Notes: generated by a model from the sequence alone, not told the origin. Shown: positions 7,058 to 16,584, counted from the first letter of the stretch. The stretch: DNA of 64,000 nucleotides from Nesterenkonia sp. LB17 (GCF_022565915.1 NZ_JAJOYX010000001.1:496001-560000), one strand, 5' to 3'. Program-made: numbers and translations.

Positions 7058-8154
7058 CGCAGCCGTGGCTCGCCCGGGTAGCGCAGTCCGATCTGGGCGC
7101 GGATCTCATCCAGGGTGCCCATGATCCGCACCGAATCGTCCACGCTGAGCCGCTCGCCTCCGAGCACCCCGCGGGCCACGTAGTCCTCGGCCGCGAGGGC
7201 CTGATGCTGCATGCCCACACCGTCGCGGGCAGACTCGTAGCGCTCCAGCAGCGTGCCGTCGGCGGCGCGATGGCTGAAGTCCGTCGAGGTGTACCAGACC
7301 CCGTCGATGTCGATCCGCCCTTCGGTGCCCACGATATGGGCGGTGTTGGGGCCCTTCGCGCGCGAGGAGGTCGTCGTCGTCGAGAGTGCCCCTGAGAGGT
7401 GGGTCATCACGGTGGCGACCTCGGTGTCCGCGCCGGTGGCACCGAAATGTGCGGCGGCCTGGATGCTGATCGGTTCGCCGAGGATGTCCCAGGCGAAGGA
7501 GATCGGGTAGATGCCGAGGTCCAGCAGGGCGCCGCCGCCGAGGGTCAGCGCGTTGATCCGGTGCTCCGGGTCGGTGGGCAGGGACTGGGTGTGATCGGCG
7601 AAGACGGTGCGGACCTCGCCGATTCCGCCGGCGGCGATGATCTCGCGAATCCGGCGCATATGCGGCAGGTATCGGGTCCACATGGCCTCCATGACCAGCA
7701 GTCCCCGGCGCGCGGCGAGGTCGCGCAGCTCCACGGCTTCGGCGCGGTTGAGCGTGAACGGCTTCTCCACGAGCACATGCTTGCCCGCTTCGAGCGCCAT
7801 CCCGGCGGTCTCGCGGTGCATCGGATGCGGGGTGGCCACGTAGATGATGTCGACCTCGGGGTCCGCCACGAGCGCCTCATAGGAGTCGTGGGCGCGGGGA
7901 ATCCCATAGGTGGTTGCGAAGCGCTGCGCGGACTCCGCAGAGCGGGAGCCTACGGCGCGCACGTCGAGTCCGGCGATCAGCGCATCGGAGGTGAACTGCC
8001 CGGCGATGAACCCGGTGGCCAGGATGCCCCAGCGCAGTGAACCCGGGCGTGGAGCGGGGGCCGCGGGGTGTGTCTCGACCTGTGTCTCGGCGGAGCGAGC
8101 GGAGTCGAGGGGAGAGTCTTCGGGAAACGCCGGCGTTGCGTGGCTCACAGTCAT
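7054..8154 (-). CDS. Gfo/Idh/MocA-family NAD(P)-dependent oxidoreductase
   Basis: 366 residues. An N-terminal Rossmann domain (from about residue 40: LRWGILATGFIAGQF, with AVGSRSAESAQRFA) is followed by the family signature VLVEKPFTLNRAEA and a C-terminal alpha/beta substrate domain (GEVRTVFADHTQSL, GGGALLDLGIYPISFA). Residues 1-38 are a polar, low-complexity extension. Members oxidise or reduce sugars, inositols or trans-dihydrodiols; the substrate here is unknown. The gene stands alone, convergent to the symporter and divergent from the sigma factor. Confidence 0.85.
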   Translation of the reverse strand: MTVSHATPAFPEDSPLDSARSAETQVETHPAAPAPRPGSLRWGILATGFIAGQFTSDALIAGLDVRAVGSRSAESAQRFATTYGIPRAHDSYEALVADPEVDIIYVATPHPMHRETAGMALEAGKHVLVEKPFTLNRAEAVELRDLAARRGLLVMEAMWTRYLPHMRRIREIIAAGGIGEVRTVFADHTQSLPTDPEHRINALTLGGGALLDLGIYPISFAWDILGEPISIQAAAHFGATGADTEVATVMTHLSGALSTTTTSSRAKGPNTAHIVGTEGRIDIDGVWYTSTDFSHRAADGTLLERYESARDGVGMQHQALAAEDYVARGVLGGERLSVDDSVRIMGTLDEIRAQIGLRYPGEPRLR

Positions 8155-8490
8155 GGGCCTGAGAATACACCGAGCAGGAGTTTTCCTCAGGCTGCTGATT
8201 CGGACAATGGTCTGCGCAGCGGCAAAACCCTAGGGTGGCACCCCAGGGCACCCCGGAGGGTGTGGACTTTAGTCTCTAGAGTGAACAAGGGCCCGCCGGC
8301 CCCTTCGCCGGTGGATCCACCCCTGCAGGACTCCCTGCCAGATCTCCGGGATGCTTCGCTATGCCTGTTCCTCCCAGCTCCGCCGTGACTGCCCCGCCGC
8401 CTGCCCTCAGCCCACTCCCTTCCAGGCAAGACCAGTTCTCGACCCGCAGCCGCCAGGAGCGCTCCACCGCCACACGAGGGGGTGCCTCCG
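8155..8490. other. Divergent intergenic region without a gene
   Basis: 336 bp between the divergent oxidoreductase and sigma-factor genes. It is expected to hold both promoters. Visible structure is limited to small GC hairpins such as GGGTG/CACCC near 8233-8245 and a less GC-rich stretch (about 8270-8290) that could contain a promoter. I see no coding sequence, RNA gene or convincing operator. Confidence 0.5.
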
Positions 8491-9060
8491 ATGCAGGCAG
8501 AAGATGACACACAGTTGGACGTCCGTGACGCCTTTGCCGCGCATGGAGGGGCTCTCTTCTCCTTCGCGCGCAAGGCCCTGGGTGACCGAGCCGAGGCAGA
8601 GGACTGTGTTCAGGAGGCCTTCATCCGCGCCTGGCGAAACAGAGACCTCTACCGCAGCGAACGGGGTTCGGTGCGGACATGGCTGTTCGCCATCACGCGG
8701 AACCTGATCATCGATTCCCTGCGCGCCCGCGCCCGGCGCCCGGCGCCGTCGGACCTGGAGAAGATGCAGTGGCCGAGCGAGCAGGTGACGGAGGACATCC
8801 TCATTGTGGAGCGGCTGGTCCTCTATGAGGCCCTGGCCACACTCACCTACGAGCACCGCCAGGTGATCGCCGCTGTCCAGCTGAACGGCGTCGGCTATTC
8901 GGAGCTTTCGGCGCAGACGGGGGTTCCGGTCGCGACCTTGCGGACGCGGATGTATTACGGGCTGAGATCATTGCGGACGGCCCTGGGAGGCCATGCGCGC
9001 GAGGAGGGAGATGCCTTCGCGGCCGGAGGCGCCGATGACGTACAGCGAGCCTACGACTGA
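8491..9060 (+). CDS. ECF-type RNA polymerase sigma factor
   Basis: 189 residues with region 2 (ALGDRAEAEDCVQEAFIRAW, then RGSVRTWLFAITRNLIIDSL) and region 4 (ALATLTYEHRQVIAA, GYSELSAQTGVPVATLRTRM). ATG at 8491 has GAGGGGG eight bases upstream; an in-frame GTG at 8482 is less likely. No anti-sigma gene (zinc-finger or otherwise) adjoins it: the next gene is the convergent LuxR ATPase regulator. Regulation may therefore be transcriptional or through a distant partner. Confidence 0.9.
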   Translation: MQAEDDTQLDVRDAFAAHGGALFSFARKALGDRAEAEDCVQEAFIRAWRNRDLYRSERGSVRTWLFAITRNLIIDSLRARARRPAPSDLEKMQWPSEQVTEDILIVERLVLYEALATLTYEHRQVIAAVQLNGVGYSELSAQTGVPVATLRTRMYYGLRSLRTALGGHAREEGDAFAAGGADDVQRAYD

Positions 9061-9076
9061 GCTGGTTGGTCCCGGC

Positions 9077-11779
9077 TCAGGCGCGGACGCCGGGTGCGAA
9101 TCCCGGCGTCTGCTCCGGGGGGCTGGTGCGCTGCGAGGTCACCGCCGCCGCGGTCCAGAGCTCACGCCGGGAGTCCATCCTCAGCTTCGGCAGCAGGTTC
9201 GCCACGTGATACTCCACGGTCTTCTGCGAGACGAACAGGCTCTCGGAGATCTGACGGTTGGTCCGGCCCTGAGAGATCAGGTGAGCGATGTCCCGTTCCC
9301 GCGGAGTGAGCGAGGCATAGCGGCCAGCCACGGAGAGAAGTCTGCCCTTGACCGCGGTCAGCTCCGGAGCCGCGCCGAGCTGGGCGAAGATGTCCCGCGC
9401 CGCCTCGAGCTGATCGTCAGCCTCTGTGTGCTCTCCGCGTTCGCGATGGACGACGCCGAGGCTGTGGTGGAGTCGGGCCTTGGTGTGCGGAAAGTCTGCG
9501 GTGAGCCAGATGGCGGCCCGGTAGTCCGCCACGGCAGTCATGAGATCTCCGCGCTGCGCGGCGAGCTTGGCCCGCAGCGCCTGCGGGTGGCCATAGGGCA
9601 GCGGCAGCGCGGGGTGCGCGGCCACCTTCTGCGAGAACGTCGCCAGGAGTCGCTCGGCCTCTGCAAGCCGCGCTCGGGTCGGATTCTCGAGGTCCAGCAG
9701 CGCTTCGATCTCCAGCGCCCGCCACCCGATGAGACCCACGCGCTCGGTCCAGGTGCTCAGCTTGCTGCCCCGAAAATCGGCGATCACGCCGAGGGCCCGC
9801 TCCTGGTCCCCAGCCATCCTCGCCGTCCAGGCCATCGCGGTCATGACGTTATAGAGGGGCAGTGCGCTGGAGGTGGTCACATGATGACTCAGCCAGTCAG
9901 CATGTTCGGCGGCGGCGGTCTCATCGGCATGGGCGACGGCGGCCATCGCCAGGACCGCATGGGAGCTTGCGAGACCACGCCAGTCATGCGTGGTGCGAGC
10001 CATCGCGATCACCCGCTCCGCGCGCAGGATCGCGTCGGTCCAGCGTCCCAGCTGGAACTCCATCATGGCCTGTTCAGCCATTCCGCGCTGGGCCGCCGCA
10101 GGGACCACCCGGCGATGCCGGCCCTCCTCGGCGCGCTCCAGATCATCCAGTGCGGCAGTCGTATGGCCGGCGTAGAAGTGCGCGCGTGCGCGGAAGTAGA
10201 GCGCATCGGTGTGTTCGGCGGTATCGGCGGCTTCGATCAGGAAGGCGTTCAGACGAGTGATGGACTCCTCGACTGCTCCGGAGTTCCACAGCGCGTAGAC
10301 CTCGTGCATGACCAGCACTCGGCTCAGGGCCCTGTCGATGGGGGTGGCGGGCTCGACCTCAAGGCTTTGTGCCGCCGCGACGGCGGCCTGTGCGGCACGC
10401 GCATCGGCCGCGGCGATCTCCACAGAGCACAGCAGGATCAGCATGCGCCAATGAGTGAGATCGTCCAAGGACTTGTTCGACCATGGATTGCGCAGCTGGG
10501 TCAGCAGCAGGCGGCGGGCCTCGGCGAGCCGACCGGTGAAGAACGCCAGTCCGGCGTGGAAGAACGCGGCCAGGGCGGGGTCTTCGAGCAGCCCGACCTC
10601 CGTGAAGAGGGAGGCCATGCCGCCCGGGTTCTCCGCGATGCCCACGGTGAGACAGGAGGAGACCATCCGCCGGTACCGTTCGGGCCCACGGCTGACACCC
10701 ATGGCCAGCGCAAGGTATTCCGCACTGGAGGAATAGTCTCCCGCTTCCAGCGCTCGGATCCCTTCGCTTTCGAGGGTGTCGCCGAGCTCGGGGTCCCCGT
10801 CGGGGGAGGCCGCGCTGAGATGTCTGGCCTGTGCGAGACCGCTCGTGCGCCGGGCGAGGAGATCGTGCAGCCGCCGACGCCTGGCAGGGTCGATCAGCGC
10901 GACCGTCGCCTCGCGCCAGGCTTGATCGTGAAGACACACTTCTCGACCATTGCCGGTCAGGATGGGGTTGAGCGCATCTACCAGAGAATCGACGTCCAAC
11001 GCGGCCGTCACCGTGCGGGTGGCCGCTTCGAGGGCGAGTGCGGCGACCTCCGCGGTCTGCCCGGTCGACGAGTCGCCGCCGTCGAGGGCGAGGACCTCGA
11101 GGAAGGTGCGCAGACATGGTGCCATCTGCTCGAGTTCGGGCTGCAGGAATGACTGTGGAATCACTGAGCGGGCCATGGCGTCGGAGGTCAGTCCGGCGCC
11201 GGCGAGGCGCAGTGCGAGGCCACGGTTTCCGGCCGCGCGGGCGTGCACCACAGCGAGAGACTTTTCGGCGAGGCGATGGCCGTGCTGGCGCAGCAGCTTG
11301 TCGAGCTCGTGCTTTGTGACGCCACGCAGGGTGATCCGGGTCCCGGTCTGCGCGGCCATCTTCGCGAGCCGACGGGTGAGTGGATCGGTGGTGGGGGAGG
11401 CAGTCGCGATGATCAGCACCGGAGGACCCGCATTGAGCGTCAGCGCGCCGTGATCGATCAGCTGCTCCAGGGACGCCTGGATCCCGGGCTCGACACGGTG
11501 CAGGTCATCGGCCACCAGGCAGTACGGGCCCGGTCCGTGCTGCTGCAGCGCCTCGCCCACTTCTGCGTCTGGTGTCAGATCGGAGACGGCCATGACGGTC
11601 AGTCCGGCGGAGGCCGCCCAGGCTCGCGCCTCGCCCGCGAGCGTGGACTTCCCAGAACCGATGGTGCCCTCGAGGAAGCAGACGGCACTCCGCCCGGCAA
11701 GAGTGCTGTAGATCGCGCGCAGCACCTTCGCGCGCTCCGGGTCTCGACCCATCGCGACCCTGGCGGCTGTGGCGTTCAC
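9077..11779 (-). CDS. Large LuxR-family ATPase regulator (LAL type)
   Basis: 900 residues. An N-terminal STAND-like ATPase has a Walker A at 38-46 (GTIGSGKST) and an acidic Walker B at 89-92 (VADD). A long alpha-helical, TPR-like middle follows, then a C-terminal LuxR helix-turn-helix (about 838-890: LTPRERDIAHLISQGRTNRQ, then VSQKTVEYHVANLLPKL). Proteins of this plan act as ATP-dependent transcription activators triggered by a small molecule or protein. GTG at 11777-11779 is preceded by AAGGGGGT. Target and signal are unknown; no partner is adjacent except the convergent sigma factor gene. Confidence 0.88.
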   Translation of the reverse strand: MNATAARVAMGRDPERAKVLRAIYSTLAGRSAVCFLEGTIGSGKSTLAGEARAWAASAGLTVMAVSDLTPDAEVGEALQQHGPGPYCLVADDLHRVEPGIQASLEQLIDHGALTLNAGPPVLIIATASPTTDPLTRRLAKMAAQTGTRITLRGVTKHELDKLLRQHGHRLAEKSLAVVHARAAGNRGLALRLAGAGLTSDAMARSVIPQSFLQPELEQMAPCLRTFLEVLALDGGDSSTGQTAEVAALALEAATRTVTAALDVDSLVDALNPILTGNGREVCLHDQAWREATVALIDPARRRRLHDLLARRTSGLAQARHLSAASPDGDPELGDTLESEGIRALEAGDYSSSAEYLALAMGVSRGPERYRRMVSSCLTVGIAENPGGMASLFTEVGLLEDPALAAFFHAGLAFFTGRLAEARRLLLTQLRNPWSNKSLDDLTHWRMLILLCSVEIAAADARAAQAAVAAAQSLEVEPATPIDRALSRVLVMHEVYALWNSGAVEESITRLNAFLIEAADTAEHTDALYFRARAHFYAGHTTAALDDLERAEEGRHRRVVPAAAQRGMAEQAMMEFQLGRWTDAILRAERVIAMARTTHDWRGLASSHAVLAMAAVAHADETAAAEHADWLSHHVTTSSALPLYNVMTAMAWTARMAGDQERALGVIADFRGSKLSTWTERVGLIGWRALEIEALLDLENPTRARLAEAERLLATFSQKVAAHPALPLPYGHPQALRAKLAAQRGDLMTAVADYRAAIWLTADFPHTKARLHHSLGVVHRERGEHTEADDQLEAARDIFAQLGAAPELTAVKGRLLSVAGRYASLTPRERDIAHLISQGRTNRQISESLFVSQKTVEYHVANLLPKLRMDSRRELWTAAAVTSQRTSPPEQTPGFAPGVRA

Positions 11780-11828
11780 GCGCGGACCCCCTTAGGTTCA
11801 AGACGTCACCGTCAGTGGCATTGAACAC

Positions 11829-11857
11829 ATACTAGGCCCAGGTCAGAACAATGTCAT
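11829..11857 (-). promoter_or_regulatory. Sigma-70-like promoter of the 900-residue regulator gene
   Basis: On the minus strand, ATGACA (11852-11857) and TAGTAT (11829-11834) are separated by exactly 17 bp, matching 5/6 and 4/6 of the consensus. The start codon lies 50 bp downstream. A GTGTC-N7-GACAC inverted repeat just upstream of the -35 (about 11862-11878) could be an operator. Confidence 0.6.
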
Positions 11858-11928
11858 GAGTGTGTCGCGATTTGACACTGTTCAGCGCGGCAGGCGCGGC
11901 AAGGGTGCAGGCGGAGTCGCAGGGCCGC

Positions 11929-12396
11929 TCAGCCCAGCTGCAGGATCTTCTCCTGCACCACCTTGGCGCGGACGTTGGAGAAGCTGGACTCTTCGCCGGT
12001 CTCGGTGAAGCCCAGGGACTCCAGGATCTTCAGCGTGCCGAGGTTGTCCACCACCACGCGGGCGGTGACGGGGCGTTCGGGGAACTCGGTGAGGAACTTC
12101 TGCACGGCCTCGGTGGTGATGCCCTGGCCCCAGAAGCGCTTCTCGATCCAGAACGTGATCTCCCGGCTGTCCTCATCCTCGAACGCGGCGATCGAGCCGA
12201 CAGGCTGGCCGTCGCGATCGATGGTGCGCACGATGATGTCATCGGAGTTCAGCAGCTCGCCCCAATGGTGGTCGAAGACGCTGCGGTCCTTGGGGTTGGT
12301 CGAGGCGAATGCGGCCATATGTGCGGCGTCGGCATCCTGCTGGAACACGAAGAACTGCTCCAGGTCCTCGGTCTCCACTGCACGCAGTGTGATCAT
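11929..12396 (-). CDS. GNAT acetyltransferase, RimJ/RimL-like
   Basis: 155 residues. The fold is recognisable from ITLRAVETEDLEQFF at the N-terminus, the REITFWIEKRFWGQGITTEA acetyl-CoA-binding loop (Q/RxxGxG/A variant) and VVVDNLGTLKILESLGFTET near the C-terminus. It should transfer acetyl from acetyl-CoA to an amine; the acceptor is unknown. ATG at 12394-12396 is chosen for the AAGGAG upstream rather than the in-frame start 33 bases earlier. The gene is divergent from dxr. Confidence 0.8.
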   Translation of the reverse strand: MITLRAVETEDLEQFFVFQQDADAAHMAAFASTNPKDRSVFDHHWGELLNSDDIIVRTIDRDGQPVGSIAAFEDEDSREITFWIEKRFWGQGITTEAVQKFLTEFPERPVTARVVVDNLGTLKILESLGFTETGEESSFSNVRAKVVQEKILQLG

Positions 12397-12492
12397 CGGT
12401 GAGGCTCCTTCATCGGCTTGTGGCCGCATGGGTCTGCAACTGCTGTGCTCCCAGCGTACTGTGCACGCCCATCACGGGCGACCTCGGTGCGC

Positions 12493-12498
12493 CATAAT
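12493..12498 (+). promoter_or_regulatory. -10 element of dxr, probable leaderless start
   Basis: CATAAT lies seven bases before the ATG at 12506, the spacing expected if transcription begins at that ATG. No Shine-Dalgarno sequence precedes it. The -35 region is poor. An alternative ATG at 12497 overlaps the -10 and is less likely. Confidence 0.5.
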
Positions 12499-12505
12499 GG
12501 TGGCT

Positions 12506-13789
12506 ATGGCTTCCCCCAAGCGCCGCGTGGCGATCCTCGGTTCCACCGGTTCCATCGGAACCCAGGCGCTGCAGGTCATCGCCGCACACCCGGACCGATT
12601 CGAGGTCGTGGCTCTGGCCGCGGGGTCCAATGCCGCACTGCTGGCCGAGCAGGTCGCCGCAACCGGCGCCGAGCTGGTCGGGATCGCCGACGACGGCGCG
12701 GCCGGCGAGCTTCAGCGCGCGCTGTCAGCCGGCTCGCCGGGTTCGTCCCCGGCGGTCGGCACGGCGGGGCGCCGCCCCGAGATCCTCACCGGTGAGGAAG
12801 CGGCCGTGCAGATCGCCGGAGAGTCCGGCGCCGACGTCGTGCTCAACGGGATGACCGGCTCCATCGGTCTGCGCCCCACCCTCGCCGCGCTGCGCTCCGG
12901 CGCCACCCTGGCGCTGGCGAACAAGGAGTCACTGGTGGTCGGCGGCGCGCTGGTCGCCGAGGCGCTGCAGCGCCCGGGACAGCTGGTCCCGGTGGACTCC
13001 GAGCACTCCGCGCTGGCGCAGGCGCTGAGCTCCGGTCGACATGAGCGTGGACTCTGCTCCGTCCCCGCACACGGGAACTCCCAGCTCAGCGGCGCCTCGG
13101 AGGTCTCCGGCCTGGTGGTCACCGCCTCCGGCGGGCCCTTCCGCGGCTGGGACGCCGCCGCGCTCGCCGAGGTCACCCCTGCCCAGGCGCTGAAACACCC
13201 GAACTACGCGATGGGCCGGGTGGTCACCACCAACTCCGCGACCATGGTGAACAAGGCGCTGGAGGTGATCGAGGCGCATCTGCTCTTCGACATCGAGCTG
13301 GCGGACATCCAGACCGTGGTGCATCCGCAGCAGTGGATCCACTCGATGGTCCAGTTCCGGGACGGCTCCACCATCGCCCAGGCGGGCCACCCACGGATGC
13401 TGATCCCGATCGCGCTGGGACTGTCCTGGCCCGAACGCCTCGAGCAGATCGATGTGCCCATCGACTGGACCCAGGCCATGCAGTGGGACTTCGAGCCGCT
13501 CGATGAGCAGGCCTTCCCCGCCGTCGCCCTGGCCAAGAGCGCCTGCGCCGCCTCACCCACCCACATGGCCGTCTACAACGCCGCCAACGAACAAGCCGTA
13601 GAGGCCTTCCACGCCGGCCGGCTCAGCTTCCCGGGCATCGTCGCCACGGTCGAAGCCGTGCTTGAGCGCTACCACCCCACGAGCAGCCGCGCCGCACCTT
13701 CGCTCCAGGAGGTCCTGGGCGCGGAGCACTGGGCCCGGGCCGCCGCCGATGAGCGCATCGCCGCCGGATCAGTCCAGGTGCGCGCATGA
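12506..13789 (+). CDS. dxr: 1-deoxy-D-xylulose 5-phosphate reductoisomerase
   Basis: 427 residues, second step of the MEP isoprenoid pathway. NADPH-binding LGSTGSIGTQ at the N-terminus, LANKESLVVGG, the metal/substrate motif VPVDSEHSA and TASGGPFRG are all present, as is the C-terminal NAANEQAVEAF. Between VDSEHSALAQ and TASGGPFRG there is an insert of roughly 15 residues relative to the usual spacing. The gene overlaps the protease gene by four bases (ATGA) in the conserved actinobacterial order dxr-protease-ispG. Translation probably starts from a leaderless mRNA. Confidence 0.95.
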   Translation: MASPKRRVAILGSTGSIGTQALQVIAAHPDRFEVVALAAGSNAALLAEQVAATGAELVGIADDGAAGELQRALSAGSPGSSPAVGTAGRRPEILTGEEAAVQIAGESGADVVLNGMTGSIGLRPTLAALRSGATLALANKESLVVGGALVAEALQRPGQLVPVDSEHSALAQALSSGRHERGLCSVPAHGNSQLSGASEVSGLVVTASGGPFRGWDAAALAEVTPAQALKHPNYAMGRVVTTNSATMVNKALEVIEAHLLFDIELADIQTVVHPQQWIHSMVQFRDGSTIAQAGHPRMLIPIALGLSWPERLEQIDVPIDWTQAMQWDFEPLDEQAFPAVALAKSACAASPTHMAVYNAANEQAVEAFHAGRLSFPGIVATVEAVLERYHPTSSRAAPSLQEVLGAEHWARAAADERIAAGSVQVRA

Positions 13790-15306
13790 TCGCGCTGCTG
13801 ATGATCGCCGGCATCGTGATCGTCGCCCTCGGGATCGCGCTGTCCATCGCGCTGCATGAGATCGGGCATCTGCTGCCCGCCAAGCTCTTCAAGGTCCGCG
13901 TCACCCAGTACATGGTCGGCTTCGGCCCCACCCTGTGGTCCCGCCGCCGCGGCGAGACCGAATACGGGGTCAAAGCGATCCCGCTGGGCGGCTACGTCGC
14001 GATGATCGGGATGTACCCGCCCCCGGATGAGACCGGGACGATGAACCACCCCGTCGAGGAGGACCACGAATCGGCCGAGGCCGCCCTGGGCGAGGATGCC
14101 GCCCCGCGGGACCCCTATCTGCGCGAGGTCGGCGCCCAGTACGGCGCCCCCGCCGCGTCGTCGTCGAGTGCAGGTGCTGACGGCGGCGGACCCGGCAGCG
14201 GACCCGGCACGACGACCAAGACCGTCCGCTCGCAGTCCACCGGGATCTTCCAGCAGCTCTCCGCCGACGCCCGCGAGGTCGCGGCCGAGGATCTGCAGCC
14301 CGGGGACGAGGACCGGATGTTCTACCGGCTGCCCACCTGGAAGCGGATCATCATCATGCTCGGCGGCCCGGCCATGAACGGGCTGATCGCGCTGTCGCTG
14401 ACCGCCGGGATCATCTCCTTCCACGGCACCGCCGAACCAAACACCACGGTCCGCGAGGTCTTCGAATGCGTGGTCTCCGCCGATGCCGCCGACGCCGGGC
14501 AGAGCGAGTGCACCGCCGACGACCCCGCCGGACCGGCCTATGAGGCGGGTCTGCGCCCGGGCGATCAGATCCTCGCCTTCAACGGTCAGTCGGTGGACAC
14601 CTGGGACGAGCTCACCGAGCTGATCCGCGAGTCGGCCGACGAGTCCAGCGAGGTCACCTACGTCCGCGCCGGTGAGGAGACCACCACCACGCTGACCCCG
14701 ATCCTCACCGAGCGACCGATCAGCGACGGGCTGGGCCGGGCCCAGCGTGACGACGACGGCGCGCTCATCACCGAACCGGTGGGCTTCATCGGAATGGGTG
14801 CTGACCAGGAGCTGGTCCAGCAGCCGTTCTGGGAGGCCGGGCCGGTGGTGTGGGAGCAGTCCAAGGCGGTCGGAGCCGTCGTCGCGAACCTGCCGGTGCG
14901 CCTCTACGACGTGGCCGTGTCCACCTTCACCTCCGCCGAGCGGGACCCCGACGGGCCGCTCTCGGTGGTGGGTGTGGGGCGGATCGCCGGGGAGCTCTCC
15001 GCTCAGGAGGAGATCCCGCTGGAGTCTCGCTTCGCCTCGCTGATCTCCCTGGTGGCAGGGGTCAACGTGGCGCTGATGGTGTTCAACCTGATCCCGCTGC
15101 TGCCGCTCGACGGCGGCCACGTCGCCGGGGCGCTGTATGAGAGCCTGCGCCGTCGACTCGCCAAGCTGCTGGGCCGCCCGGATCCGGGACCCTTCGACAT
15201 CTCCAAGCTGCTGCCGCTGACCTATGTGGTCGTTGGAATGCTGCTGGTCATGGGCGTGTTGTTGATCTATGCGGACATCGTGAACCCGATCCGCCTCTTC
15301 GACTAG
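13786..15306 (+). CDS. rseP: Site-2 intramembrane protease (RseP/Rip1 family, M50)
   Basis: 506 residues. Zinc motif HEIGH at 24-28 in the first helix, a membrane-reentrant GxxxxLGGYV region (AIPLGGYVAMIGM), a PDZ domain in the middle (GPAYEAGLRPGDQILAFNG) and the C-terminal LLPLDGGHV motif carrying the third zinc ligand. Such proteases cleave anti-sigma factors or other membrane substrates. A long acidic, flexible insert (about residues 85-180) between the LGGYV loop and the second helix is typical of actinobacterial members. No substrate anti-sigma gene is adjacent. Sits between dxr and ispG as in mycobacteria. Confidence 0.92.
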   Translation: MIALLMIAGIVIVALGIALSIALHEIGHLLPAKLFKVRVTQYMVGFGPTLWSRRRGETEYGVKAIPLGGYVAMIGMYPPPDETGTMNHPVEEDHESAEAALGEDAAPRDPYLREVGAQYGAPAASSSSAGADGGGPGSGPGTTTKTVRSQSTGIFQQLSADAREVAAEDLQPGDEDRMFYRLPTWKRIIIMLGGPAMNGLIALSLTAGIISFHGTAEPNTTVREVFECVVSADAADAGQSECTADDPAGPAYEAGLRPGDQILAFNGQSVDTWDELTELIRESADESSEVTYVRAGEETTTTLTPILTERPISDGLGRAQRDDDGALITEPVGFIGMGADQELVQQPFWEAGPVVWEQSKAVGAVVANLPVRLYDVAVSTFTSAERDPDGPLSVVGVGRIAGELSAQEEIPLESRFASLISLVAGVNVALMVFNLIPLLPLDGGHVAGALYESLRRRLAKLLGRPDPGPFDISKLLPLTYVVVGMLLVMGVLLIYADIVNPIRLFD

Positions 15307-15369
15307 CCGCGTCCACACCGGGCGGTACCATGGGAGAGGCGGGTGACCCTCGCCGATGCCCCAAGAATC

Positions 15370-15388
15370 TGACGTCTGACCGACGTCA
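15370..15388. promoter_or_regulatory. Inverted repeat upstream of ispG
   Basis: TGACGTC-TGACC-GACGTCA, a perfect 7-bp inverted repeat ending 26 bp before the ispG start. It could be an operator or a small leader hairpin. A possible -10 (TACCAT) lies about 40 bp upstream, so ispG may have its own promoter. Confidence 0.4.
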
Positions 15389-15414
15389 ACACTCAAGATC
15401 CATCAGGAGAGTCT

Positions 15415-16584
15415 GTGCCCGCGATCAATCTCGGAATGCCCTCCGCGCCGCCGCCAGTGCTGGCGCCGCGCCGGAAGACGCGCAACTTCCAGGTCGGGTC
15501 AGTAGGTGTGGGCAGTGATCACCGCGTCTCGGTGCAGTCGATGACGACCACCAAGACCCATGACATCAACGGCACTCTGCAGCAGATCGCCGAGCTCACC
15601 GCCTCTGGCTGCGACATCGTCCGGGTGGCATGCCCCACGGACAAGGACGCCGAGGCGCTGAAGATCATTGCGATGAAGTCGCAGATCCCGGTGATCGCCG
15701 ACATCCACTTCCAGCCCAAGTACGTGTTCGCCGCCATCGAGGCCGGCTGCGGGGCCGTGCGCGTGAACCCCGGCAATATCCGACAGTTCGATGACAAGGT
15801 CGGCGAGATCGCCAGGGCCGCCAGCGACGCCGGCGTCTCCATCCGCATCGGCGTCAATGCCGGGTCCCTGGACAAGCGGGTCATGGACAAGTACGGCAAG
15901 GCCACGCCCGAGGCGCTGGTCGAATCCGCCGTCTGGGAGGCCTCGCTGTTCGAGGAGCACGGCTTCCACGACTTCAAGATCTCGGTCAAGCACAACGACC
16001 CGGTGATCATGGTCCAGGCCTACCAGATGCTCGCCGAGCGCGGGGACTGGCCCCTCCACCTGGGCGTCACCGAGGCCGGACCGGCCTTCCAGGGCACCAT
16101 CAAGTCCTCCGTGGCCTTCGGCGCGCTGCTCTCCCAGGGCATCGGCGACACCATCCGCGTCTCGCTCTCCGCCCCGCCGGCCGAAGAGGTCAAGGTGGGC
16201 AACCAGCTGCTGGAATCGCTGAACCTGCGCCCGCGCAAGCTCGAGATCGTCTCCTGCCCCTCCTGCGGACGCGCCCAGGTCGACGTCTACACCCTGGCCG
16301 ATGACGTCACCGCCGGCCTTGAGGGCATGACCGTGCCGCTGCGCGTGGCCGTCATGGGCTGCGTGGTCAACGGACCAGGCGAGGCCCGCGACGCGGACCT
16401 CGGCGTGGCCTCGGGCAACGGCAAGGGACAGATCTTCGTCAAGGGCGAAGTCATCAAGACCGTGCCCGAGGACCAGATCGTGGAGACCCTGATCGAAGAA
16501 GCCAACCGGCTGGCCGAGGAGATGGAACGCGAATCCGATGGAGATGCTCAGGCAGCGAGTGCCCCTGTGGTCTCCGTCAGCTGA
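15415..16584 (+). CDS. ispG: 4-hydroxy-3-methylbut-2-en-1-yl diphosphate synthase
   Basis: 389 residues, [4Fe-4S] enzyme of the MEP pathway that converts MEcPP to HMBPP. The TIM-barrel begins with [22 protein letters not shown] and SVKHNDP are well conserved; the cluster cysteines are C281 and C284 (CPSCGR) and C316 ([10 protein letters not shown]), with a glutamate following. GTG at 15415 is preceded by AGGAGAG. It continues the dxr-protease cluster, giving two MEP-pathway steps side by side, and its end overlaps the next gene by 47 bases. Confidence 0.96.
   Translation: MPAINLGMPSAPPPVLAPRRKTRNFQVGSVGVGSDHRVSVQSMTTTKTHDINGTLQQIAELTASGCDIVRVACPTDKDAEALKIIAMKSQIPVIADIHFQPKYVFAAIEAGCGAVRVNPGNIRQFDDKVGEIARAASDAGVSIRIGVNAGSLDKRVMDKYGKATPEALVESAVWEASLFEEHGFHDFKISVKHNDPVIMVQAYQMLAERGDWPLHLGVTEAGPAFQGTIKSSVAFGALLSQGIGDTIRVSLSAPPAEEVKVGNQLLESLNLRPRKLEIVSCPSCGRAQVDVYTLADDVTAGLEGMTVPLRVAVMGCVVNGPGEARDADLGVASGNGKGQIFVKGEVIKTVPEDQIVETLIEEANRLAEEMERESDGDAQAASAPVVSVS

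Noticed and set aside
8993-11152. Long plus-strand open frame over the 900-residue regulator gene
   Set aside because: No domain; it is the antisense of a gene with clear Walker and LuxR motifs.
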